This document shows positions 1-6,310 of a stretch of 6,433 nt of DNA, one piece after another. The translations under genes were made by a program, and so were the position numbers. Every line of letters starts with the position of its first letter. Position 1 is the first letter of the stretch. A model generated the notes under the pieces. The model was not told the DNA's origin. It was given only the letters and a program-made list of their open reading frames with translations, and did no database searches. The stretch is from WHTB01 sp050699035 (GTDB lineage: Bacteria > Actinomycetota > Actinomycetes > Propionibacteriales > Nocardioidaceae): positions 1-6,433 of the forward strand of contig JBOHDE010000221.1 of assembly GCA_050699035.1 (NCBI GenBank), in the 5' to 3' direction.

Positions 1-2532
1 ACGCCGTACCAGCCGGAGATCTCGCAGGGCCGGCTCGAGGCACTGCTGAACTTCCAGACCGTGGTCGGCGACCTGACCGGCCTGCCGACCGCGAACGCCT
101 CCCTGCTCGACGAGGGCACGGCTGCCGCCGAGGCGATGACGTTGATCCGGCGCGCCAACCGAAGCGGCGGTGACGGCGCGTTCGTGGTGGACGCCGACGC
201 ACTGCCCCAGACGATCGCAGTGGTGCAGACCCGGGCCGAGGCGCTCGGCATCGACGTCGTCGTCGCCGACCTGGCCACCGGGCTTCCGGACGGGGACCTT
301 TCCGGTGTGCTGATCCAGTACCCCGGCACCAGCGGGCGGGTGTGGGACCCGCGGGCGCTGACCGAGCAGGTGCACCAGCGCGGCGGCAAGGTGGTCGTCG
401 CGGCCGACCTGCTGGCGCTGTGCCTGCTGGAGGCGCCGGGCACCTGGGGCGCGGACGTGGTCGTGGGATCCAGCCAGCGGTTCGGCGTCCCGCTGTTCTA
501 CGGCGGTCCGCACGCCGGCTTTATCGCGGTGGCCGCCGGGCTGGAGCGACAGATCCCCGGCCGGCTCGTCGGCGTCTCCGTCGACAGCGCCGGGCAGCCC
601 GCGTACCGACTCGCTCTGCAGACCCGCGAGCAGCACATCCGCCGGGACAAGGCGACGTCCAACATCTGCACCGCGCAGGTGCTGCTCGCTGTGGTCGCGT
701 CGATGTACGCCGTCTACCACGGGCCCGACGGGCTGCGCCGCATCGCCGAGCGCACGCATCGCTATGCCGCGGTGTTGGCGGCCGGGCTGCGGGCCGGCGG
801 CGTCGAGGTCGTGCACGACGAGTTCTTCGACACCGTGCAGGTCCGCGTGCCGGGGCGGGCGGCGGAGGTCGTCGCCGCGGCCCGGGAGGCCGGCATCCAC
901 CTCCGCCTGGTCGACGCCGACCTGGTAGGCATCGCCACCGGCGAGACGACCACCTCGGCCCACGTCGAGGCGCTCTGGCAGGCGTTCGGCGTCCAGCCCG
1001 GCGCGATCGCCGACATCGACCAGAGCACCGACGACGCCCTGCCCGAGCCGCTCCGGCGGGCCACGCCGTATCTCGAGCACCCGGTGTTCCACACCCATCG
1101 CTCGGAGACCGCGCTGCTGCGCTACCTGCGTACGCTGGCGGACCGCGACTACGGGCTCGACCGCGGGATGATCCCGCTCGGCTCGTGCACGATGAAGCTC
1201 AACGCGACCGCCGAGATGGAGCCGATCAGCCTGCCCGGCTTCGCCGACCTGCACCCGTTCGCACCGGCCGAGGACGCCCAGGGTTACGCCGACCTGATCG
1301 GCGAGCTGGAGGGCTGGCTGGCCGACGTGACCGGCTACGCGCGGGTGTCGGTGCAGCCGAACGCCGGGTCGCAAGGTGAGCTGTCCGGGCTGCTGGCGAT
1401 CCGGGCGTACCACCGGGCACAGGGCCAGGGCGAGCGTGACGTCTGCCTGATCCCGTCCAGTGCGCACGGCACCAATGCCGCGTCCGCGGTGATGGCCGGG
1501 ATGCGCGTCGTGGTGGTGCAGGCGTCGGAGGATGGCACGGTCGACCTCGACGACCTCAGCCGGCAGTGTGACGCGCACAGCGACGACCTGGCCGCGATCA
1601 TGGTGACGTACCCGTCGACCCACGGCGCCTACGAGGACGGCATCACCAAGCTCTGCGAGATCGTGCACTCGCACGGCGGGCAGGTGTACGTCGACGGTGC
1701 CAACCTCAACGCTCTGCTCGGCTTCGCCGCCCCTGGTGAGTTCGGCGGCGACGTGTCGCACCTCAACCTGCACAAGACGTTCTGCATCCCGCACGGCGGC
1801 GGCGGGCCTGGGGTCGGTCCGGTGGCGGTCGCCGCGCACCTCGCGCCGTACCTTCCGAGCCATCCGCTGCACCCGGACCCGGACCGCCGCGAGGGCATCG
1901 GTCCGGTCAGCGCGGCTCCCTACGGGTCGGCCGGGATCTTGCCGATCTCCTGGGCGTACGTGCAGATGATGGGGGCCGACGGCCTGACCGAGGCGACGTC
2001 GGTGGCGGTGCTGTCGGCGAACTACGTCGCCAGGCGGCTCGACGCGCACTTCCCGGTCCTGTACACCGGCCACGGCGGGCTCGTCGCCCACGAGTGCATC
2101 CTTGACGTCCGGCCGTTGACGAAGGCGACCGGTGTGAGCATCGACGACGTCGCGAAACGGCTGATCGACTACGGGTTCCATGCGCCGACGATGAGCTTCC
2201 CGGTGGCGGGCACCCTGATGGTCGAGCCGACCGAGTCCGAGGACCTCGCCGAGCTGGACCGGTTCTGCGACGCGATGATCGCGATCCGGGCCGAGATCGA
2301 CGCGGTCGCGGCGGGGGAGTGGAGCCCGGAGGACAGCCCGTTACGTGGTGCTCCGCACACGGCACGGGCTTTGGCCGCCGACTGGGACCGTGGCTACGGC
2401 CGGGAGCAGGCGGTCTTCCCCGGTGGTGTCAGCGGTGACAAGTACTGGCCGCCGGTCGGCCGCATCGACCAGGCGTATGGCGACCGGCACCTGGTGTGCA
2501 GCTGCCCGTCCCCCGAAGCCTTCGCCACCTGA
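1..2532 (+). CDS. gcvP: Glycine dehydrogenase (decarboxylating), P-protein of the glycine cleavage system, 5' partial
   Basis: Cytoplasmic PLP enzyme that decarboxylates glycine and passes the aminomethyl group to the lipoyl arm of GcvH. The open frame runs from the first base, 843 codons in the window. It begins at the conserved TPYQPEISQG segment, which lies roughly 115 residues into E. coli GcvP (about 957 residues), so only the N-terminus is missing. Visible family blocks: FGVPLFYGGPHAGF from codon 161 in the N-terminal half; MIPLGSCTMKLNATAEM at codons 390-406; HLNLHKTFCIPHGGGGPG, in which codon 592 (1774-1776) is the expected Schiff-base lysine, followed by the glycine-rich stretch; and the C-terminal KYWPPVGRID and YGDRHLVCSCP blocks. 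No frameshift or missing block is seen, and the stop is TGA. It is a single-chain (long) P-protein, not the split two-subunit form. The promoter and any glycine riboswitch would lie off the window. It converges on the S8 protease gene. Identification is very secure. Confidence 0.98.
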   Translation, partial: TPYQPEISQGRLEALLNFQTVVGDLTGLPTANASLLDEGTAAAEAMTLIRRANRSGGDGAFVVDADALPQTIAVVQTRAEALGIDVVVADLATGLPDGDLSGVLIQYPGTSGRVWDPRALTEQVHQRGGKVVVAADLLALCLLEAPGTWGADVVVGSSQRFGVPLFYGGPHAGFIAVAAGLERQIPGRLVGVSVDSAGQPAYRLALQTREQHIRRDKATSNICTAQVLLAVVASMYAVYHGPDGLRRIAERTHRYAAVLAAGLRAGGVEVVHDEFFDTVQVRVPGRAAEVVAAAREAGIHLRLVDADLVGIATGETTTSAHVEALWQAFGVQPGAIADIDQSTDDALPEPLRRATPYLEHPVFHTHRSETALLRYLRTLADRDYGLDRGMIPLGSCTMKLNATAEMEPISLPGFADLHPFAPAEDAQGYADLIGELEGWLADVTGYARVSVQPNAGSQGELSGLLAIRAYHRAQGQGERDVCLIPSSAHGTNAASAVMAGMRVVVVQASEDGTVDLDDLSRQCDAHSDDLAAIMVTYPSTHGAYEDGITKLCEIVHSHGGQVYVDGANLNALLGFAAPGEFGGDVSHLNLHKTFCIPHGGGGPGVGPVAVAAHLAPYLPSHPLHPDPDRREGIGPVSAAPYGSAGILPISWAYVQMMGADGLTEATSVAVLSANYVARRLDAHFPVLYTGHGGLVAHECILDVRPLTKATGVSIDDVAKRLIDYGFHAPTMSFPVAGTLMVEPTESEDLAELDRFCDAMIAIRAEIDAVAAGEWSPEDSPLRGAPHTARALAADWDRGYGREQAVFPGGVSGDKYWPPVGRIDQAYGDRHLVCSCPSPEAFAT

Positions 2533-2565
2533 CCCGCCGCCCCGTCCCGCTCCGGTCCGGCCCGG

Positions 2566-2622
2566 TGAGTGTGACGTTTTCGACGCGACACGCCGGCGTG
2601 TCTGTCGAGGACGTCACACTCA
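2566..2622. terminator. Long hairpin between convergent genes, probable bidirectional terminator
   Basis: The outer arms are a perfect 12-bp inverted repeat (TGAGTGTGACGT at 2566-2577, matched at 2611-2622). Inside are TCGAC/GTCGA (2580-2584, 2604-2608) and a perfect 16-bp palindrome, GACACGCCGGCGTGTC (2587-2602). It starts 33 bases after the gcvP stop and 4 bases beyond the protease stop. In the gcvP-sense RNA the two T bases at 2578-2579 can pair as U-G wobbles with 2609-2610, giving a nearly continuous stem. In the opposite RNA these become A/C mismatches, so folding should be better on the gcvP side. Neither side has a U-tract, which is common for high-GC actinobacterial terminators. The role is inferred from position and structure. 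Confidence 0.75.
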
Positions 2623-2626
2623 ACGG

Positions 2627-5600
2627 TCAGGGGACGGCGTAGAGGCGGTCGACCTGCTGGGTGACGCCGACGCCGTTCACGTCGGCGAGCTCCACCTTGA
2701 ACGACACATGACCGCCCGACGCCGGCCGGTTGTCGACGGTGGCGACCAGGTCGTCACCGCTCGTACGCGTCGGTGCCTCGGTCCACGTCGCGCCGTCGTC
2801 ATAGGACACCCAGGCGGTGGCGTCGGCGATGTCGGCCCGCGCGTACCCGGGGGTCGCCTCAACGCCGATCCGCAGGTCGTACGCCGCAGTGGCGGGTGCG
2901 CGGTTCCACTGGTCGACCTCGAGGTCGTAGTCGGGGAACAGCAGCGGCAGCGGCTGCTCGCCGTCGGTGTGCGCGGACCGGAACCGCCAGCGGGTCTGCA
3001 CCTTCTCCGGTGCGGTCCAGGTCGAGAAGGACCGCGTGAACCGAACCAGGTCGTACACCAGCTCGTAGTCGCGGGCGTCGGACGGCACCGACCAGGCGCC
3101 GTCGCCGAACCAGTGGTCGCGGCCCAGCGACTCGCCGTCGACGAACAGCTCCATCCCGGTCGAGGGTCCGGTGAGGGTTCCCCAGGAGTAGTGGCTCGGC
3201 TCGGTGTCCGACCACGACGGCAGGTGCGTCCGGATGACGTCGCCGTCCCGGGCGGCCGAGTCGTACCGGCCGCCCAGCAGCGGGCTCGACGCGACCCCAG
3301 GACGGAGGCCGGTCTTGAACCACGACTCGGTGGTCCGGCTGCCCGGCTGACGGGTCTTCGGCGGCGAGATCATCCGCTGGCCCCACACCCACCGGGTGCC
3401 GTCCGGGTGGATGACCGACTGCTCGATGGGCAGGTCCCGGCTCGGGGTGAGGTAGTGGGTCAGCGCACCTGGCGCGTCGACGTCTCGGATATCGCCGAGC
3501 GGCAGGTAGGTCCCGATCAGCGGCCGGAAGATGTCGAAGTACTCGACGTACGTGTCGGCGGCACCGGGCGCGTAGTAGCGGGAGTCCACGGTCGCGAGCC
3601 GGTGGTGGTCGGCCACCCGCCACGGTGACCCGCCCACGCGGCCCTGGTGCGCGTACGCGAGGCCGTAGTCGTAGGGCTCCGCGGTGCCCTCGGGCGACGT
3701 CCGCAGCCAGGTCTCGAGCACCTCGAACTTGCCCCGGCGGGCCTGGTCGGTGCGGCCCAGGTAGAGGCTGTCGAGGGTGTCGCCGAAGACCCGGCTGTTG
3801 CTGAGGTAGTAGCCGCCGACGCTGCGGACGTAGCTCACGCTGCCGCTGTGCAGGTCGGTGGGCCGGTCGGTCCGGACCTCCATCCGCATCGCCTGGCGAC
3901 CGTCGAGGGTGATGGTCCGGTCGCTGGTGAGCGCGATCTCCGGCTCCGATAGCAGCGCCACCGTGCTCGGCCGGAAGTTGCCCGGCTCCGTCGTGATCAC
4001 GGTCGAGGCGAGGGAGTACGTGCCTGCGCGCAGGTGCAGCGTGACCTCGTCGCCGCGCAGCTGGATCCGCTGGGCGGTGATCGCGTCGAGGTCGAACACG
4101 TCCAGGCTGCTGCTGCCGGTGGCCGGCGAGCCGTCGTGGGCGATCACTCGGAACGTGACGTCCACGTGCTGCGGCTCGACGTACGCACCCAGCGGCGTGA
4201 CGACGGTCTGCCCGGCGCCGCTGGCGACCAGGCGTACGCCGATCGCGCCGTACTGCGCGTGCGTGAGCCGGGCCGACGGGTCGAACGTCACTGGCAGGGT
4301 CGCGGTGCCGCCGGCCGGGACCACCAGCCGGGTCGCGCCGAGCGTGATCGTGCCCTTCGGCAACGGCGTGCCGTCCTGGCCACGCGTGTCGGCCGCGACG
4401 CTGAGCTCGACGTCGGCGCTGCCGGCGTTCCGGTACGTGACGTCCGACCTGGTCGCGTCGGTTGCCTCGTGGGGCCAGGCGAACGAGCCGAGGTCGATGG
4501 TGGACGGCCCGACCACCGACTGGTCGACAGCAGCGGCGACGTCGAGCACGCCGGCGCCCTGCTCGTAGATGCTGCCGGCCGACTCGGCACGCACCGCACT
4601 CTGCAGCGCAGCCTTGATCTGCTCGCCGTCCCAGCCGGCATGTTGCTGGCTGAGGATCGCCGCCGCCCCGGCGACATGGGGCGCGGCCATCGACGTACCG
4701 TCGCTGTCGACGTACGCGCGGTCGTCGCGCCCACCGGCGCGGGCGGCGGTGATCGCCATCCCGGGCGCCGCGATGTCGGGCTTGACGGCACGCGAGACCG
4801 GCACCGGACCGCGGCTCGAGAACCACGCGGTCTCGGCGTCGAGGTCGACGGCCCCGACGGTCAACGCGGCGGCGGCGCAGCCCGGGCTGGTGACGTTGTC
4901 GGCCGGGCCGCCGAGGTTGCCGGCCGCGACCACGAACAGGGTGTCGGACGAGGCCGACAGGTCGTTCAGGGACTGCGCCATCAGGTCGTCGCAGCCGGTG
5001 GCCTCGGACTGGCCGATGCTCATGTTGACGACATCGGCCTCCTGGGCGACCGCCCACTCCATGCCCGCGATGATCCAGGACAGCTCACCGCTCCCGAAGT
5101 CGTCCAGCACCTTGCCGACCAGGAGGTCCGCACCGGGCGCGACGCCGCGGTGGGCGCCGGCGGACGCGGCGCCCGACCCGGCGACCGTCGACGCGACGTG
5201 GGTGCCGTGTCCATGCCGGTCGTACACGTCCGGGCTGTCGGTGAAGTTCTCGCTCGCCACGACGGAATCCGCCAGGTCGGGATGCTCCGCGTCGATGCCG
5301 CTGTCGAGCACGGCGACCTTCGCGCCGGTCCCGTCGAGTCCCGCTGCCCAGGCCTCGGGCGCGCCGACGAACGGCACGCTCTGGTCCAGCGTGGCCTCGA
5401 CCTTCGCGTCCAGCCAGAGCTTCTCGAGGTGTCGGCCGGCCGGCGCGCTGCGTGGGGTGAGGGCGTCCCAGACCTCTCGGGCGTGGTCCTTGTCGGCCCG
5501 CAGCGCGGCCGCGTTGATCGACGGCAGCGCGTCGGTCCGCTTCGCGCCGCTCGGTGCCGGTGGCGCGCTGCGCAGGGTGTCGTCGTACACCGCGATCAAC

Positions 5601-6001
5601 GGGATCTGGTCGACTCGGGCGTCGTCGTACCCCTGCTCCACCAGGCTGGTCACGTTGAACAGAGCACGGTCCACCCGGTCCGAGGCGAGCGCGGCTGCGG
5701 CGACGTCGGGGATGACGTACACGTCGTCGCCCTCGGTGCGAACGTTGTAGCCGCCGGGGCTGCTCGACACGACCCGGACCTGCGGTGCGACCTGGCCGGT
5801 GTAGGTGAGGCGCACCTGGTCGCCGGTGATCAGCGTGACGGTGCGTTCGCCGCGGAGTTCGTGGCCGGCGGGCGGCACCGGGTCCGCGGCGGTCGGAGCG
5901 GGGGAGGCGTCGTCGGCGTACGCGAGCGGCGCGAGCGCGAGCAGGACTGCCATGCTCGTGAGCGCGGCGAGCGTGCGCGGTCCGGGTGCGGGGGCAGACA
6001 C
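2627..6001 (-). CDS. Secreted subtilisin-like serine protease (peptidase family S8), large multidomain form
   Basis: A 1124-residue exported endopeptidase. Residues 1-29 form a Sec-type signal peptide: single Arg9, hydrophobic stretch from about Leu11, predicted cleavage after Ala-Tyr-Ala29, no twin arginine. Residues 30 to about 205 look like the prodomain (TVTLITGDQV at 54-63), ending near the LWLDAKVEATLDQSVP block typical of large actinobacterial S8 enzymes. The catalytic domain, about 206-495, has Asp233 (AVLDSGID), His268 (GHGTHVAS), oxyanion Asn362 (AAGN) and Ser437 (GTSMAAPHVAG), so it should be active. The rest, about 500-1124, is beta-rich: an Fn3-like stretch at 500-605, then undefined sheet domains, with one Asp-box-like SYDDGATW at 1066-1073. 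There is no LPXTG motif and no C-terminal membrane helix, so release into the medium is likely. GTG at 6001 is the only common start after an in-frame TGA upstream at about 6082. Met17 would cut into the signal peptide. The substrate is unknown. Confidence 0.95.
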   Translation of the reverse strand: MSAPAPGPRTLAALTSMAVLLALAPLAYADDASPAPTAADPVPPAGHELRGERTVTLITGDQVRLTYTGQVAPQVRVVSSSPGGYNVRTEGDDVYVIPDVAAAALASDRVDRALFNVTSLVEQGYDDARVDQIPLIAVYDDTLRSAPPAPSGAKRTDALPSINAAALRADKDHAREVWDALTPRSAPAGRHLEKLWLDAKVEATLDQSVPFVGAPEAWAAGLDGTGAKVAVLDSGIDAEHPDLADSVVASENFTDSPDVYDRHGHGTHVASTVAGSGAASAGAHRGVAPGADLLVGKVLDDFGSGELSWIIAGMEWAVAQEADVVNMSIGQSEATGCDDLMAQSLNDLSASSDTLFVVAAGNLGGPADNVTSPGCAAAALTVGAVDLDAETAWFSSRGPVPVSRAVKPDIAAPGMAITAARAGGRDDRAYVDSDGTSMAAPHVAGAAAILSQQHAGWDGEQIKAALQSAVRAESAGSIYEQGAGVLDVAAAVDQSVVGPSTIDLGSFAWPHEATDATRSDVTYRNAGSADVELSVAADTRGQDGTPLPKGTITLGATRLVVPAGGTATLPVTFDPSARLTHAQYGAIGVRLVASGAGQTVVTPLGAYVEPQHVDVTFRVIAHDGSPATGSSSLDVFDLDAITAQRIQLRGDEVTLHLRAGTYSLASTVITTEPGNFRPSTVALLSEPEIALTSDRTITLDGRQAMRMEVRTDRPTDLHSGSVSYVRSVGGYYLSNSRVFGDTLDSLYLGRTDQARRGKFEVLETWLRTSPEGTAEPYDYGLAYAHQGRVGGSPWRVADHHRLATVDSRYYAPGAADTYVEYFDIFRPLIGTYLPLGDIRDVDAPGALTHYLTPSRDLPIEQSVIHPDGTRWVWGQRMISPPKTRQPGSRTTESWFKTGLRPGVASSPLLGGRYDSAARDGDVIRTHLPSWSDTEPSHYSWGTLTGPSTGMELFVDGESLGRDHWFGDGAWSVPSDARDYELVYDLVRFTRSFSTWTAPEKVQTRWRFRSAHTDGEQPLPLLFPDYDLEVDQWNRAPATAAYDLRIGVEATPGYARADIADATAWVSYDDGATWTEAPTRTSGDDLVATVDNRPASGGHVSFKVELADVNGVGVTQQVDRLYAVP

Positions 6002-6007
6002 TCGAGT

Positions 6008-6016
6008 CTCGCTTTC
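6008..6016 (-). promoter_or_regulatory. Ribosome binding site of the S8 protease gene
   Basis: On the minus strand GAAAGCGAG ends 6 bases before the GTG start. It resembles the anti-Shine-Dalgarno complement GAAAGGAG with one extra base. Together with the in-frame stop upstream and the signal peptide directly after it, this supports the GTG at 6001 as the true start. Confidence 0.55.
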
Positions 6017-6031
6017 GTGGGCGGCCTGTGC

Positions 6032-6061
6032 AGCGTAAATCTGCCACCAGCCGGGCCCATC
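6032..6061 (-). promoter_or_regulatory. Weak candidate promoter for the S8 protease gene
   Basis: On the minus strand TACGCT (6037 down to 6032) fits the actinobacterial TANNNT -10 pattern and sits in a small AT-richer patch (CAGATTTACGCT) in otherwise GC-rich DNA, about 30 bases before the start codon. At the right distance upstream the -35 position reads about GATGGG, a poor match. A 10-bp palindrome, CGTCATGACG (6078-6087), lies just upstream and could be an operator. This is only a candidate. Confidence 0.25.
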
Positions 6062-6102
6062 TGGACCGGCACGATTGCGTCATGACGGCGATCCGCCAGC
6101 CC

Positions 6103-6130
6103 GATCGCGCCGAGGTTGCGCGTATGTCCG
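6103..6130 (-). repeat. 28-bp intergenic repeat, copy 1 (inverted)
   Basis: Read on the minus strand this begins CGGACATACGCGCAAC and continues CTCGGCGCGATC. Over the first 26 bases it differs from copy 2 at one position and from copy 3 at two. It points opposite to copies 2 and 3. The last two bases differ, so the small stem present in the other copies is reduced here to three pairs. Confidence 0.8.
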
Positions 6131-6144
6131 CCGCTCGGGGCTCC

Positions 6145-6170
6145 CGAACGGCACGGGCCCGTGCCGTTCG
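6145..6170. repeat. Perfect 26-bp palindrome
   Basis: Two uninterrupted 13-bp arms, CGAACGGCACGGG (6145-6157) and its exact complement (6158-6170). As RNA it would fold into an 11-bp stem with a GGCC loop on either strand. It lies 14 bases from repeat copy 1 and about 144 bases upstream of the protease start. No U-tract follows on either side. It could be a terminator stem for the upstream minus-strand gene or a dimeric regulator's operator; the sequence does not decide. Confidence 0.75.
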
Positions 6171-6195
6171 CGATCATCCCCAGTCCTGCAGGCGT

Positions 6196-6220
6196 GGGGG
6201 TGGTCGGGTACGGGTGGGGG
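6196..6220 (+). other. Potential G-quadruplex motif
   Basis: Four G runs on the plus strand (6196-6200, 6206-6208, 6212-6214, 6216-6220) are separated by loops of 5, 3 and 1 bases. This meets the standard pattern of four runs of at least three G with loops of 1-7. The G-rich strand is the template strand for transcription towards the protease. High background GC makes such motifs commoner here, so function is unproven. Confidence 0.5.
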
Positions 6221-6235
6221 TGAGTCGCCACTGGT

Positions 6236-6263
6236 CGGACATTCGCGCAACCTCGGCGCGAGG
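6236..6263 (+). repeat. 28-bp intergenic repeat, copy 2
   Basis: Begins CGGACATTCGCGCAAC and ends with a 5-bp stem and 3-base loop, CCTCG-GCG-CGAGG (6251-6263). It is in tandem with copy 3, with starts 32 bases apart, and inverted relative to copy 1, with which it matches at 25 of 26 positions. Confidence 0.8.
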
Positions 6264-6267
6264 ACTC

Positions 6268-6295
6268 CGGACATACGCGCAACTTCGGTGCGAAG
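6268..6295 (+). repeat. 28-bp intergenic repeat, copy 3
   Basis: Begins CGGACATACGCGCAAC and ends with CTTCG-GTG-CGAAG (6283-6295). Relative to copy 2 the second stem base changed C to T and its partner changed G to A, so the pairing is kept. The third difference in this part is in the loop. It ends 15 bases from the stop of the partial minus-strand gene. Confidence 0.8.
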
Positions 6296-6310
6296 AGGGG
6301 GCGCGAGGTG

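Larger units (their letters stand above)
6002..6310. other. 309-base intergenic region, non-coding and rich in repeats
   Basis: This lies between the stop of the partial minus-strand gene and the start of the protease gene. It holds, from the protease side: the ribosome binding site, a weak promoter candidate, a 10-bp palindrome CGTCATGACG (6078-6087), one inverted copy of a 28-bp repeat, a perfect 26-bp palindrome, a four-run G motif, and two tandem copies of the same 28-bp repeat. Several short open frames cross it on both strands, but they run straight through the repeats and resemble no known protein, so I treat it as non-coding. Confidence 0.7.

Noticed and set aside
2627..2700. Cell-wall sorting signal at the protease C-terminus
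   Set aside because: The protein ends ...VDRLYAVP with no LPXTG motif, hydrophobic helix or basic tail.
2345..3628. 427-codon plus-strand open frame running from the gcvP end through the hairpin into the protease gene
   Set aside because: It overlaps two real genes and the terminator in a different frame, with no recognisable domain.
2859..5057. 732-codon minus-strand open frame overlapping the protease in another frame
   Set aside because: Extremely Arg/Pro-rich low-complexity translation; it owes its length to high GC, and the overlapped frame carries all catalytic motifs.
5951..5953. ATG at residue 17 as the start of the protease
   Set aside because: It would remove Arg9 and half of the hydrophobic stretch of the signal peptide, whereas GTG at 6001 has a plausible ribosome binding site.
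4034..6085. 683-codon plus-strand open frame opposite the protease gene
   Set aside because: Arg/Gly/Ala/Val-rich translation with no domain, directly antisense to a well-supported S8 protease; a typical high-GC shadow frame.
6236..6295. Tandem repeats as a CRISPR array
   Set aside because: Only two direct copies with a 4-base gap, no spacer-sized unique sequence and no cas genes in the window.
6103..6295. An insertion sequence or a clear MITE
   Set aside because: No transposase, no target-site duplication visible, and the inverted copies are unequal in number (one versus two). A non-autonomous relic remains only a possibility.
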